64,000 nucleotides of DNA from Apium graveolens (GCF_009905375.1 NC_133648.1:92697079-92761078), one strand, 5' to 3'. Positions 38,033 through 50,520 are shown, counted from the first letter of the stretch. Notes: generated by a model not told the origin, from the letters alone. Numbers and translations: made by a program.

Positions 38033-38145
38033 AAACGCTCGCTAAAGTACCTGAAACACAATTGGAAACACTAAGTAACATGTCTTAATCAATGAGTCCT
38101 AACTACCACTAATGGTAAGTACATAAACTAAACAAATACGCCGAG

Positions 38146-38163
38146 TCCCCGGTAGCGGTGCCA
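38146..38163 (-). other. TE-2 primer binding site
   Basis: On the minus strand it reads TGGCACCGCTACCGGGGA, close to the tRNA-Asp-type site known in Athila/Tat elements (two or so bases differ). It lies six bases inside the right LTR. Confidence 0.8.
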
Positions 38164-38169
38164 AAAACT

Positions 38170-39617
38170 TGTTAGGCACAAAACACGCGCTAATAATACA
38201 CGCAAGTATACGCGTTCACAAGTAATATAGAATACTTTCTAGTTCATTCCCACAGAGACTCAGACTAATTATGTTCAATTACACTTACTCACCAATGTAT
38301 GATTACTTCTCAATGTCAAGATAATAACTCGTAAATTTGATTAACTAAGTATTAACTATAATTAACTACGAGAATTAAACACTTAATTGACACTTGAATT
38401 AACAATATTAAACACACATGAGATCATAACTTCATTACTACTTCCTTCAATAGTTATTATTATTATCCTTAACATGTAACGGTAATGATATTAATCGAAC
38501 AACACGAAACTGATAAAAGCCAACTTTCATTGTACTAATACCATTCTACCAAACATCCACAATTAAGATAGAAGTTGAATAGTCATCAATTATGTTGAGA
38601 CCCTATATGTCTACTGGATTTGACAACATAACGATTTAAGCACAAGTTATTCCTTATGATTACACAGGGCAAGTAAAACGGTTAGAGTTACCCACTAATC
38701 ATGTATACACATACATGAACCTATGCTAGCATGGCAAGTTCTAAATCTCAAGATCCACCGTCGCTTCACAAAACATTAACACCCTATCTTATATGTTCGT
38801 GATGCACATATGATGAATAAGCACAACCAACACTAGATATCATACAATCATCACACACTAAGGTATTAAACAACTAAATAAAGAATTCCATAGTAAATCC
38901 GTTACGACCCCATGATCACGATTAGCCCTTGATTGAACTCATCGTCACCATGGGTTCATATGAAAACATGATAATAACACCCGAGAATAACTAAGAAAAA
39001 TATTTATTAAAACCAGAGTACGTCACAAGAGTAATAAGGTTCAAAGTAAAGAAAACTAGCATCCACTGATATAACGAATAAAATATTCACAAGAAAACTA
39101 TGCTTCCTCTTCTTCGTTGCGATGTGCTAAAACGGTCTTCTTCCTCATCTCCTTGCTCCTTGACTGATACCATGATTCAACATACGTGAAACATCTCTGA
39201 AAACTACTTATATAGGAGCCCCACAAGACCCAGCCATCTCAGAAGTCAGAAGTCCAACAGAACAAGAACTCTAAAAATTAGTATTAAAAATTACGCCCTG
39301 AGCGGCCGCCCAGCAATCCTGAGCGGGCGCTCAGCTTCCTGAGCGGCCGCCCAGCCAGGCTGAGCGGCGCCCAACACCTCACTGGAAAATTTATTATTTT
39401 GCTCCTGTTTTCTGCTGCGTTCTGCTCCTAACTTCCCACTTGCAATGCCAAGCACATACTAAGGCTTATTCTTGATGAAATCTCTCCACAAATGCAAGTA
39501 ATACCCTGAAATGCACAAACACTAGAAAAATGCATCAAATACGCAAAATACTTGATTTCAAGACATCAATTCAAGCCATTATAAGACTTTCTAAGTGGTA
39601 TAAAATGCCACTTATCA
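38170..39617 (-). repeat. TE-2 5' LTR
   Basis: 1448 bp, paired with 2524-3926; as TE-2 is on the minus strand this right copy is the promoter-bearing 5' LTR. It has four units of the GC-rich repeat (39297-39374), one more than the other LTR, and a short extra stretch near 38793. Confidence 0.93.
39205..39214 (-). promoter_or_regulatory. Candidate TATA box of the TE-2 5' LTR
   Basis: TATATAAGTA on the minus strand, matched by TATATAAATA at 3533-3542 in the 3' LTR. A G-box-like core lies about 20 bases further upstream in the element's sense (CACGTG in the left copy, TACGTG here). It is about 100 bases upstream, in the element's sense, of nothing else recognisable as a signal. Confidence 0.5.
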
Positions 39618-39622
39618 AGAGT

Positions 39623-42600
39623 TTGTGATAATTAGATTCCCTGGACATCTTTTTCATTTGCTACCCCTCATCCATCTTTTCCTTTCCTCCTACTGTCATC
39701 CCTCTTCTTCTTCTGTTTTTTCCCCTTTTTCTTATCATCCCCTTGCTTCCAGTTGCTTTGCTAGACTGACTTGGATTTGAGTCAGATGATTTTTTTTTCA
39801 TCCTGCTTCTGCTCATCACCATCCAAGTCATCTTTAGTATTGATTTGAGTTCTAGGAAATATGGTTTCAGCATTCTTCAAGCATCTACCCAAAATATTAA
39901 TCATCTCTACATCTTCAATGCTCTTGTTCTTCTTGTGCTTCATGCCAGTCTCTAAAGTCATGATCAGTCTCAGGTTTCCCATGACAGAGTGCTTTGGAAT
40001 CATGAAATGTTTGCACCTTTTGGTTGTTGAGCAGATGTAGGCCACTCCCTTACTAGGTTGAAGATATACTTCTGGAAAAGCATCTACTTGAGCCTTTTTG
40101 AATTCATTTAACAAGAGAGTGTCCTATGGAATTGCCTTGTTGACTTTGTTAATTAGGATGTCCAGCTCAAATTCTTTTCTAGATTCGAGATAAGAGAGAG
40201 ACACTTGCATATACCTGTCCATACATGAGTCATGAATTTTAGAAACAATCATCTTCTCTTTGTAGTTTCCACTATTACCCTTAAAAAATTGATATTTCTT
40301 TCCAAAACCTTTTTGTAAGTGAAAAAATTTGTTGGTTAAAGAGATCCTGAAAGCCTTGAGAAGTTCATCAAATTCTTTGTCCATGCAAGGTCCCTCAGCT
40401 GCTTTTAATAGTCTTTCCATCCCAACATCATCCTTCTTTTGAATTATGGCTTGGCTTGAAGATTGTAATTTTAGATGTGACTCCATCCCCCCTTAGGTTT
40501 GGTACCAGGCATAGAGATTGAAGCTAAAGGGAGTGTAGTTCTAACAGTTTGAGGTGATTCTGGTAGAGGTATATTTAAAGCTCCCATAATAACCCCCAAA
40601 TATATTGAGTCTTGCATCTGTAGATGTTTTTGGGAGTCTACTAGGAACTTTATATCCTGTTGCTGACTTTGAACCAGTGAAGTCAATTGAGATACTTGAG
40701 CTGATAGAGAGACATTGGATGCTAGAAGTTATGTGACTTGAGCCTGAAGATTCTGTATCTGAAGATTGGTTGAGGTGGATATAGAGGTTAAAGGTTGAGA
40801 GCTGGTTGAGAGAGAAGCACCAAAATTAGCTTGAATTGATTTTTTAATTCCCTCTAACAATAAGGCTGAAGATTCATATCTGGCTTAGTGAAGCCGCTCC
40901 AACTTGACCTTTGTGTCATTGTTGCTTGTTATTTGCTGTTGGACAACTTCATGAAGAGCTAGAAATGATTGCTTTAGATTCTTGATGCCGATCGCCACAC
41001 CAGTCAAATCAAACTTGGCCATCTTCTCAGCAAATTTGTTGAACTTATTTTTTATCTCAATTTGAGATGGCACAAGTTGATCAATTCTGTCTGTCACCAA
41101 TTTCTTGACCTTTTCTTATTGACTATCCAATATCATTTCCAATGCTTTACCAATAAAGTGAAAAGCTTTTAGCTGTGCTTTGTAGACCTCTGTGATAACA
41201 TCATATACCTCATGTGGACTGAGAACCTTGGCATTGCTCCCTATGATGGTGACATACTCTTCTCTGAATCTATCCAAGGCCTCATCCATATCCATACTAA
41301 AATCTTTAGATAACCAAGCATCTACATTCCCATCATGCTCAGCTTCATCAACAATCTTGTTTTGCTATTCTTCCATATCTTCTTTAAATGACAATAAGAT
41401 AGCTTGATAATCCTGATTGGACATGTCAGTTGTGAGTGACTGCTGGGTAATGTTTGCAAGGCCAGCTAGTTGGTCTACAAGAAGGTCATTCATTGTGATT
41501 GGCTGAGTTTGAGCATCATGTAGCCATTGAGAGATGAGATGAGATGGTTTGGGGGTAGTGTTTGAGGTTGAGGGTTGGTTTGTTGTAGTGGTTGAGATGG
41601 AGGTGGTAACAATACCCATGAGTCTGTGACAGAGGTCACAGTTTGACTTACAACATGAGCTGTGATTGTGATAGTTTGTTGTTCACCACTAGTGGGAACC
41701 TCCATTTGAATTGGAGGGGAGTTTACTAGGTTACTATCATGTACCATAGCCTCAAACCCTTGTTCCTCTTGCAAGGAACTGGCACTTGAATGTGCTATAC
41801 TTGCCTCCTCAATGACTGTATAATTGACAATTGTACTCCTATCTTCAATTGTCAGAGCAATATCAGCCAGGGTTGTGAAGGGAGTTGTTTCTTCTAGAGG
41901 AACCTCCAATTGAATTGGAGAGGATTTAGGTAGCTCCCCCACAAGAGGACTACCCTCAAACCTGTCAATCTGTGAAGATTATTGGGCACATAAAGGTGCT
42001 AGAGTATCTTTCACAGGATCTTCATTTATAACTGAGAAACCCATGTGTTTGTGTTTGTGTCATCAAGGTCTACCCCGATATGTAGCCACTCACCAACTGA
42101 ATATATTGGCTGGATGGTAATCACAGTTTCTTGAACTATGTCACTTGATTTTGGCAAAACTTGACATGAGGATTCAAGTTTTTCATTATAAGAAGAAGAA
42201 ATTTGTGAAATGAGATTTGTGAGACCAGAATTGAGTGTTGGCAATTCCCCTTAAGTAAATGATGGAGTTTCATATGATGTTCTCTCATAGTGTGTGCCAA
42301 CCAAATTTCTTCTATCACCAACTTGAGAGTGCTCAAGTTGGGGTGCAGACTCTTTATAGATTGCATTTGAGAGAATGCTTGATTCAATAGAGACACCTTG
42401 TTGAGAAGATGTCTCTAGAGTCTGTTTATTCCCCTCTATTAGAACTACATCTTTTTAGGAAGATGCAGAGGTCGTTACTTGAGTAACTCAACTTTTTTTT
42501 ATCTTTTTGGCTTTCTGACCAGGTTAGACTCTAATTGTGTTTGTTCCTCACCACTCTCAGAAATTATAGTCAATGGTGCATTCTTTTTCTTCTTTTTACT

Positions 42601-43594
42601 CACTCCACCCTGTTGAGAGGATGAACAGGTCGGTTCCCTAGCTTCTAAAGGTAATGAAGAATTGGTCTTAGTTTTGGAAAGCTCTTGTTGGTTATCCTGT
42701 GTTTGTACCGCTACAAGTGCATGAGCCATAACTGAACAAGATATTGCATTGGTTCTCATATCAGGCATTGGTAAGGGTAGCTCCTAAATCTGTCCAACAT
42801 AAATTTAGTGACATTTAGGGCTACCTGCACCTGGTTCTTTATAATGAGTGATCCAAATAAGATTTTGGACATTTGTTTACAATTGCTTATTTTAGTTCTA
42901 TCAATACCATCAAGCAAATGTATGTCTGCAACTTTATGATTTAAAGTAGACATAATAAACCTAGCAAAGAAAATTTTCTTACCTCCGTTGGCCAATGGCA
43001 TTATGAGACTAGTGCTGAGTTCTTCCAGGATCAAGAGCCCCACATTAATGTGCCTATTGTAAGCCATGGAGAACACCAGCTTTTGGACCACACCGGATAT
43101 ATTGTCATACCCAGTCTTCCTGCAGGTGAAGGCCCTCAAAATAGAATCACACTGAAAAGAAAAGTCCATTCCCTCCTGAAATGCTTCTTGTTCAAGATGG
43201 CAAGGTTGATCTTCTCACTGTAGTTTATGAAATCTATAACCTCAGCTAGCTCCTGTTGAGTTGGTACCTCCACCATGCTGTCTATAGGGATGCCCAATGC
43301 TTTGTTCACATCATTGCCATCAAATTCCACTTGTTTACCCTGAATTGAACAGTTTACCACCAAGGACACTGCTTAATTCTCATGCACAACAATGTTAACC
43401 ACAGCTGAGTTCCAAAACTCATTGAGCACGTCCAAGTACATGATAAGATTAGCAATCAAGACACCTGCAAGATAAGACTCAGACAAAAACTTAACAAAAC
43501 TCTTGAAGCTATCAGGAGCTTAGTTTGCATCTGTGAAAGCCAAGTAATTGGTGCCATCCTTGGGGATAACAGCTCTGGCATTGTTTGCAGCCAT
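39623..43594 (-). pseudogene. TE-1 post-pol reading frame, main part, broken
   Basis: Starts with ATG at 43592-43594 (MAANNARAVIPKDG). In several frames it carries the same layout as the 54392-58200 frame of TE-7: an N-terminal globular part with RREWTFLF and a downstream FFARF patch (42756-43369), a long low-complexity Ser/Thr/Pro/Gln middle (41490-42770), and coiled-coil-like pieces near 40885-41100. More than ten breaks. The 3' end lies across TE-2 at 1567-2518. No known enzyme motif, and no membrane helix is obvious. Confidence 0.7.
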
Positions 43595-44560
43595 TGTAAG
43601 TGTATGAATTTGAATGAGTAAGAAATTTGAGAAATAAAGAGTTTGAAATGAGAGAGAATGGTGAAGATTTACAAATGCTAGGTCAATTGAGATCTCGAAA
43701 GCGTAAAGAGGGGTTATGTCGAGATGTATGGGTATTTATAGAAAAAGAAAAATGACTTATCGAGAAGTAGAAATAAACGTCTGGGATTTGCTTATCAAGA
43801 AGTCATGTGAAAGAATAGATACACATCACTATGTCATTGTCCTGACTATTATCGAGAACTAGATAGCGACTTATTGAGATGTCAAATAAATACCCAGTTT
43901 GTCCTGAATGGACTGATTTCCAATTTTTATTTGAATAAATCAAAATAAAATTAGAATGATTTTATATCAAAAGTATTTTACTAAAATAATTTATTGAATT
44001 AAATTATCTCAGTTCTGATTTATTGATTAGTCTAAAAGTTATACCTGTAGAGAACTCTATATATATGTGTATATTTGTGTGTGTGTCGAGATCTCTACAA
44101 TACTTATCGAGAAATCATAAAGAGGCTTGTCGAGAAATCCACCGAGAAGTCATGAGATCGAGAAGTCATTTAGACTTATCGAGAAGTCATAAAGAGGCTT
44201 GTCGAGAAGTCTATCGAGAAGTCATGAAAAAGACTTGTCGAGAAGTCTCAAAGTTACTTGTCGAGAAGTCTTTTAAACTTATCGAGAACTCAGTTCTCTA
44301 CATACTTTTGATCCAATCAGTTATGTCTTATAGTAATTACACATAATAAAAATATGAATTAACATTTTGACAGTTATCTCAAAATTTGAAAAATTCCAAG
44401 CTGAAAATTAAAAATAAAAAAAATAAATTTACAGAGAATTTTAAAATATTTATAAAATCACATTCCAGCTAATTTCCAATTATATCAAATTAATTTTGAT
44501 TTATTAGAAATTAATATGCTGCAACATATTAGCTGAGTTCTTGCCTTTAGGATGAAGAAT
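43595..44560 (-). repeat. TE-1 spacer between pol and post-pol frame, with TCGAGAAGTC repeats
   Basis: About 0.97 kb of AT-rich non-coding sequence. The decamer TCGAGAAGTC occurs six times exactly between about 44159 and 44270, with several one-base variants from 43750 to 44150. The unit is often preceded by GACTTG or ACTTA. A plus-strand open frame over it (44023-44346) only mirrors the repeat. Confidence 0.75.
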
Positions 44561-45095
44561 TTAACATGCCAATTTCACCAACAAGTCTAGTGAAAGTTGC
44601 GTTATCCAAAGATTTAGTGAAAATGTAAACTAACTATGTTTCTGTTGGAACAAAAATAATCTCAATGGTACCATTTACAACATATTCTCTAATAAAATGG
44701 TACATTACATCAATGTGCTTAGTTCTAGAATGATTAATTGGATTAGTAACAATAGATATGGCACTAGTATTGTCACACATGATTGGAATTTTGTGTAACA
44801 TTAGGCCATAATCCATTAATTAATTTCTAATCCAAAGCACTTGAGCACAACAACTTCCGGTAGCTATATATTCATCCCCAGTTGTAGAAGTTGACACAGA
44901 TTATTGTTTCTTACTGTACCAAGATACAAGTCTTTGACCAAAAAATTGACACTTCCACTAGTATCTTCCTATCAACCCTGCATCATGCAAAATCTACATA
45001 TGTGTATCCAACAGCTTCAAAACCAGTTCCCTTAGGATACCACAATCCCAACTTTGTTGTTCCCTTCAAATATTTGAAAATTCTCTTTACTGCCA
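44561..45095 (-). pseudogene. TE-1 RNase H remnant
   Basis: The open part at 44634-44816 has CDNTSAISIVTNP and SRTKHIDVMYHFIREYV, standard copia RNase H end patches. Broken pieces from 44820 to 45090 match the earlier RNase H region. Confidence 0.8.
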
Positions 45096-46412
45096 TCAAA
45101 TGTGATTCTTTGGGATTTTCTTAAAATCTAGCACACAGACATGTTGCAAACATGATGTCTGGTCTACTAGCAATAAGTATAGCAAAGATCCAATCAGTCC
45201 TTTATAGCCAAATATGTCTACAATTTTTCCTTTCTTATCTTCATCCAACTTGGTAGCTGTAGACGTTGGTGTAGATGCAGGTGAGCTATCAATCATTCCA
45301 AACTTCTTCAATAAATCTTTAATATATTTGGTTTGACTGATGAAGATGTCGTCACTTCTTTGACTAACTTGAAGGCCAAGAAAGTAACTGAGCTCTCCCA
45401 TCATGTTCATCTCATATTCACTCTGCATGAGTCTTGAAAATATTTGACTTAACTTCTCATTAGTAGAACCAAAAATGATATCATCCACATAAATTTGAAA
45501 TAGGATAATATCATCACCATGCTGCTTGTAGAATAAAGTCTTATCAGAAGTTCATCTGGTAAATCCATGTAGGATCAAGAATTCTGATAGTGTGTCATAG
45601 CATGCTCTAGGTGCTTACTTTAATCCATAGATAGGATTTAACAATTTATAAATAAAGTCTGGAAATTATGGATCTTCAAAGCCAGGTGGCTGTTGCACAT
45701 AAAATTCCTCTTCTAATTAACCATTGAGGAAAGTGCTTTTCACATCCATTTGACACACTTCAAAATTTGAGTGTGTAGCAAATGCAAGGAAGATTTTTAT
45801 TGCTTTCAAGTCTTACAACTGGAGAAAAACTTTCATCATAGTCAATTCGTTCTTCTTGTGAGTAGTCTTTAGCAACCAGTGTTGCTTTGTTCCATGTCAC
45901 AATTCTAATTTCATCCAACTTGTTCCCATACACCTATTTTGTTCCAATAATGCTTCTATTTCTTGGTGCAAGAACTAATTCCCAAACTATACTTCTCTCA
46001 AACTTATTTAATTTCTTCTTGCATGACAGTTATCCAGTCAGGATCAAGTAAGGCCTCTTCAATTTTATTTGACTCAATTTGAGACAGAAAATATGCATGC
46101 AAGCATTCATTTGCATTAGCACTTCTAGTTTTCACTCCAGCATTGGGATCTCCAATTATTGCATCTTCGGTGTGACTTCTATCCCATTTTCTGATGTGAT
46201 CTTGTTGACTAGAATTGTCCTCATCATTGGCATGACTTGCAGGACCGCCATCTTCTTCTCCCCCCTGAGTTTGTGCCATCAAACTCAGGTGAAATTCTTT
46301 CTTGATTAGAATTTACATTTTTATGGATCACTTGATCATTTGTTTCTTGATCCATTCTATTTTCTGTCTTGTTCTCAGCCTCATCCTCAGAATCACTGTC
46401 AACATTGAGATT
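45096..46412 (-). pseudogene. TE-1 reverse transcriptase remnant
   Basis: The frame at 45096-45488 begins within [14 protein letters not shown] and continues through [11 protein letters not shown]. Upstream, out of frame, are LVAKDYSQEERIDYDESF and, at 46004-46282, the linker before RT (AYFLSQIESNKIEEALLDPD). At least three frame breaks. The piece ends where TE-5 inserts. Confidence 0.85.
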
Positions 46413-46972
46413 TGTTGCCCAAAAAAGTTTGTTTAAGGGGGGTTAGATACAATTACTAAACAAATCGATGTATTATGAAAGTAGAGTAAGAACAAAAGAA
46501 TCAAATAATAGTTTATATTGATCTTTAATAAACTGTTACAAAACTCTCTCAAGAATAATATTCTTAAGAGCTTCTAGGTTATACAAATACTCGAGTTCTA
46601 CTCACCCCATATTGTGATAACCTAGTCTGTGTTTATATACTACACAACTACAAATCAGTCCTCTATCAATTACAAGATATGTTAAAATATAATTATAACA
46701 CTTTACATATCTAAATCAACTATGATCCTATAATCAGCACCTTCTGATTTATCTCGCAGTCTTGACTTATTATCCAAGTCATTCTCAACGGATAGCCTGA
46801 TCAACGGATAAATGTTGTAGCTTCAACGGATAATCATTTGTATATATCAACGGTTGACTAAAGATCGTCAACAGATGATATCGAAGCTTTCAACGGATAA
46901 TCATATCACATCAGCTGATCATATCCTGATTGTTAGACAAATCCTGATCTTCGACTTGGCCAATTCTCAACA
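46413..46972 (-). repeat. TE-5 3' LTR
   Basis: 560 bp, beginning TGTTGCCC and ending CTCAACA. A G-rich GGGGGG run 25 bases in is shared in layout with the TE-1 and TE-7 LTRs. The word TCAACGGATA occurs four times, with two variants, between 46786 and 46905. Confidence 0.85.
46632..46639 (-). promoter_or_regulatory. Candidate TATA box in the TE-5 LTR
   Basis: TATATAAA on the minus strand within GTGTAGTATATAAACACAG. The TE-7 LTR has GTGTAGTATATAAAAACAG at the matching place (53811-53820), although most of the two LTRs differ. Conservation supports a core promoter. Confidence 0.6.
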
Positions 46973-46985
46973 ATCTTCCCCAATT

Positions 46986-47392
46986 TATGCTTTGCTGAAT
47001 AAGCATGAATTCTAATAGAATTGTCAAGTGCCAAAAACCAGATAGACAAAATAAGTAGTGTAAAGCTTACTTTGTTTCAGATTTTGATCTTCATATTTCT
47101 TGATAAATTTTGCAATATCTCTGAACAAAAGCTTTAACTCTATCATCAATCTTTTTCAACAGAATATCTTCCAACTTGATCTTCGAATTCTTCTCATACT
47201 CTGTTTTTTCAGATAATTGATAGATAACAGCTCTAAGATTTCTGATTTGAGCTATTTCTATCATCATGTCTTCCAGTGAAACATAACAAGTTTTTCTTCC
47301 ATCAAGATTCATAGTTATATGTCTCTGAGTAAGAAAATTTTCAATGCCAGCTTCACCTTTCTCCATGTTGACTTCTTACCCTCTGAAATTTA
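46986..47392 (-). pseudogene. TE-5 post-pol frame, C-terminal remnant
   Basis: The open part at 47091-47366 encodes 91 residues with IRNLRAVIYQLSEKTEY. This matches the C-terminal end of the TE-7 frame (INDLRAAIFQ). The GRKTCYVSLED stretch aligns with ESDKAYLIRLD of TE-7. It is likely helical. Cut upstream by TE-6. Confidence 0.7.
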
Positions 47393-49965
47393 TGTATTTA
47401 GGAACATATTTTAACGACTCGTATATATATATTTTGTATTATTTTAAAAGTGTAATTATTGAATAATCAATTAAATAAAATATGTGTATTGGGTTTGACA
47501 TTTGTGTGTTGGTTTTCATTTATTATCTGTGATTTATTGGTGCAAAGGATTGGAATGTGTAATTAAATATTGAGTTATATTATTTTGTTACGCTTTTAAA
47601 AGTGATTTTATTGCAGTTTTAATTCCATAAATATTTGGATTGTCTCTAAAATTGGTTTTATATTTTATAATTTCAATAATTATTTTTAGGATTTTATAAA
47701 ATTGAGAAATTAATATTTCATTAATTATTTATCTTTAAACGATTTTCTGATTACATTTATTTGTAAAATCCGTATTTAATTCCAGGATTCTTCAAAAATC
47801 ATGAAAATAATATTTTATGAAGTTTATAATTTTCTGAGAATTTTAAAATTATTTTAGAAATTTTAAGGATTACTTTCACCCGCAAGTCGATTCATTTAAT
47901 TGTTAAAAGCGAGCATCATTTGTGTTTTAAAAAAAATTATTTTAAAATTACGAAATTTATGTTTTTATTAACTTCGGGATATTTAAAATTTTTTAAGACT
48001 ATTCTAGTGATTTTCAGAATTCGTTTCAAACGCAACTTGGTTCGATAATTCACGAATTTTCGGAACAGATTGAATTAGCAAGACACGTGTACGCATTTTC
48101 TTTACATGTTTGATACGTGGCAATCAGGTGGGGAGTAACAGTAAAAAAATAATATACTAAATCCCCCTTCCTTTCTTTCACTACGGTGCTCATTGTCTCA
48201 CTCTCGATTGGCTCTGTTTCTCTCATTTTCTCTCTCTCGATTTGATCTTCTTCCCCGTTCTTTCTTTTCCCTCTGTTCTTCCCCGGTTTCGCTCGGTTTC
48301 TCGCCTTTCCGGTGAGTTCTCTGGCCGAATTTCCGGCGACTCCCTTGCTTCCTGTTTGGCTTGTTATATATACAATTCTGTATATACATATATGTGTGTG
48401 TGCTGCGTGTGTTAGTGATTGTGTGTGTGTGTATTTAAGTGTGTGTGTGTGAGTGGTGGTGAAAGGCGGCGGTGCCGCCTATGTTGTGTCCCTCCTTTGT
48501 TGGTTCTGTGTCGCGTTTGCACGTGTTGGCTGCATGGCTTTTGTTTTGATTCATATTCTATTTTTACAGATTGTGAATTGGAATATTATAATAATTTTAA
48601 TAATGTTCTACCTGATTTTTGATTAATACTTATAATATTAATTGTTCGTGCAAAATGATTTTTAAGGAATAATCAGCGAAGTTTTGCGTTGGAAACCAGA
48701 GAAATAATCGGGTACCTGCAAAATTTTGCCGCCGTCCGCGATGACTTTTTACTAGCGGACGGTGAACCGTGATGATCGGTATCTGAGTCCTAATTTCATA
48801 AAATAAATAAAATGAGTCTTGTAATTAGTTTAGTACGTGAATGATTGTGGAATTGTGGAAAATTGTATTGTGGATTGTTGTGAATATTGACTTGGATTGT
48901 AATCGACGGGTAGGCTTATAAATAGAAAAGTTATTGCCAAAATTTTTTAAAAATTTATTTTAAATACGAGAAATGTATTTTATTACATAAAATGTATTAC
49001 CCTTATTTGAATATAAAGTACGTGGTTATGTGTGTAATTATTATACGAGTCGGGTTATCGAATGGGGTTATTAGGATCCGAGGATATCAAGCATGTCGGT
49101 AAAACTGAATAGGGTATTCTGTTATTGTAGATCCCAGTCGAGTCTCGCAAGGACCGAAGTCAGCGTAAAAAGCTACTTAGGGTTTCCGAAAGTGTTGCAA
49201 GGCAAGTACCCCTGACCATTCTTTTATGGTTCAGTACGTATGAATAGATTATTGTTTTATTCTCGTAAAGGAACATAAATGTTTTAAATTACGTATCCCC
49301 TGTAGTTATAAATCACTGTTTTAAACCAGTTTGGGGGAAAAGTAACTTCGAAAGGTACCTATCTCGAATTAAAATGATTTGTGAACCAGTTTTACGTGTG
49401 CTGTTAAAATGAATGGTTTTGAAATGAGATAGGTACAAGTGTTTTGAAAACTGGATAAAATGGTCAGATATGGGATACATAGGGGCCAGAGTAGGCCTAT
49501 TGAGGTGGCATAAGAGGCTAATTCGGTTGTGCGCAATTCATAACCGATTAGTCTAGCAGGTCAGAGACCTAGCTAGTCTATCAGTTCCAGGACATGTATA
49601 TGGGATGGCAGTTGGAGCCGTCTGGTGTTGATAGCCTGATCAGCTGTCTTCACATATCTGTTACGTATCTGATTTGGCTTTGTGATTCCCGTAAAGCAAT
49701 ACGTAATTGATATAGTGGATTTATAAATGTGAATAGCATGCTAAAATTGGACTCTGGTACTTATATAGAATACAACTACATTTATTTTGTTAAAAACATG
49801 CTATTCAGTGATATCTAGTTTCTTATTTACTAATGCTTAGAATGATTTACAGATTTTATATTTCATATTGATTTATAATTCTATTCCTATAACTGTTTAA
49901 ATTACTGTTTTTATCTTGATATTCATATGTCGGTACTACTGAGCGATTATCATCACCTTGTAACC

Positions 49966-50003
<38 letters not shown>

Positions 50004-50304
50004 TTCCTATAAGACCAGTCAGACCTTGGCGGAACTGTGTCTCATCCCCTTTAGGACCCGGCTCCTAAGAGGTAGTTAGTATCAGACCATGTGCTGTTGA
50101 TGAGTTGCTGAATAAGTTTGTGTGTCAGACTTTTTAAATAAATGGTTTGTAATAAATAATGTGTGGCTTGGATCATACTTGAACCTGGACCGGATCTTGG
50201 TATGTGGTCATGTTATTATATAATAATAGTAACCTTGTTGGTTATATTTCTGTTTGTCGTGTTTAGTGATGTCAACTCCTGACCCTGGGGTTGAGGCCGT
50301 CACA
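47393..50304 (+). repeat. TE-6 5' LTR
   Basis: About 2.9 kb, ending GGCCGTCACA before the primer site. I set the start at TGTATTTAGG because the TE-3 and TE-4 LTRs also begin TGTA; TGAAATTT at 47384 is the alternative. It includes a CT-rich stretch with CCGGTGAGTT (a donor-like site near 48310), a GT run near 48390-48450 and a TA run at 49971-49999. Confidence 0.8.
49971..49999. repeat. TA microsatellite in the TE-6 LTR
   Basis: An unbroken TA run of about 29 bases. It is likely unstable and useful only as a marker. Confidence 0.9.
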
Positions 50305-50306
50305 GT

Positions 50307-50318
50307 TGGTATCAGAGC
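50307..50318 (+). other. TE-6 primer binding site
   Basis: TGGTATCAGAGC, two bases after the LTR end, complementary to initiator Met tRNA. Confidence 0.92.
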
Positions 50319-50520
50319 TACAGGTTCAAGTCCCTAATTCAGGTTAGGAATTGAGTCAAAAAGTTATAGGAACTGTGTCTTAGAGTGTGAGTCAACAACT
50401 CATATAGAGGAGCAAACCTTAGAGTCAGTCGAGGGTTCCGACAGCATTACCCTGGCATCTATTGATGTTTTGATAGAACTGCCTTAACCTTGTCGTGTCT
50501 TTCCTGTATATTTATCGTGT

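Larger units (their letters stand above)
2524..39617 (-). mobile_element. TE-2: Athila-type gypsy element, split by TE-3
   Basis: Minus-strand Ty3/gypsy element bounded by LTRs that begin TGTTAGGCAC and end CTTATCA. The target duplication is GGAGT (2519-2523) against AGAGT (39618-39622), one mismatch. Without TE-3 it measures about 11.2 kb. The order is gag, protease, RT, RNase H, integrase, GC-rich repeat, extra frame, long 3' untranslated region. A primer site like those matching tRNA-Asp, the TTAAGTTTGGGGGTG polypurine tract and a large extra frame after pol place it in the Athila group. In-frame stops occur in every domain, so it is dead. Confidence 0.92.
284..46412 (-). mobile_element. 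TE-1: Sirevirus-type copia element, interrupted
   Basis: Minus-strand Ty1/copia element in two pieces (284-2523 and 39618-46412), separated by TE-2. Reading in its own sense from right to left it has an RT remnant, an RNase H remnant, a repeat-rich spacer, a long post-pol reading frame, a polypurine tract and the 3' LTR. The YVDDIIFGS motif and the tail with TKHIDVMYHFIRE are typical copia RT and RNase H signatures. An extra frame after pol is the hallmark of the Sirevirus lineage. Gag, protease, integrase and the 5' LTR lie to the right of TE-5, beyond this window. The coding parts carry many stops and frameshifts, so it is inactive. The five bases before the LTR are AATGG; the matching duplication cannot be checked here. 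Confidence 0.85.
46413..47392 (-). mobile_element. TE-5: 3' end of a second Sirevirus
   Basis: A minus-strand 3' LTR, a polypurine tract (46973-46985) and about 0.4 kb of the post-pol frame, cut by TE-6. The five bases at its left edge are AGATT; the matching copy is outside the window. The right edge is inferred from similarity of its coding sense to TE-7 and from the start of the TE-6 LTR, and may be off by about ten bases. Confidence 0.8.

Noticed and set aside
44023..44346. Plus-strand frame with repeated C-R-E-V peptides
   Set aside because: The peptide repeat only mirrors the TCGAGAAGTC decamer array in the TE-1 spacer; no start context or homology.
48198..48622. Small frames in a CT- and GT-rich part of the TE-6 LTR
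   Set aside because: Low-complexity composition explains them; they lie inside an LTR and have no counterpart in TE-3.
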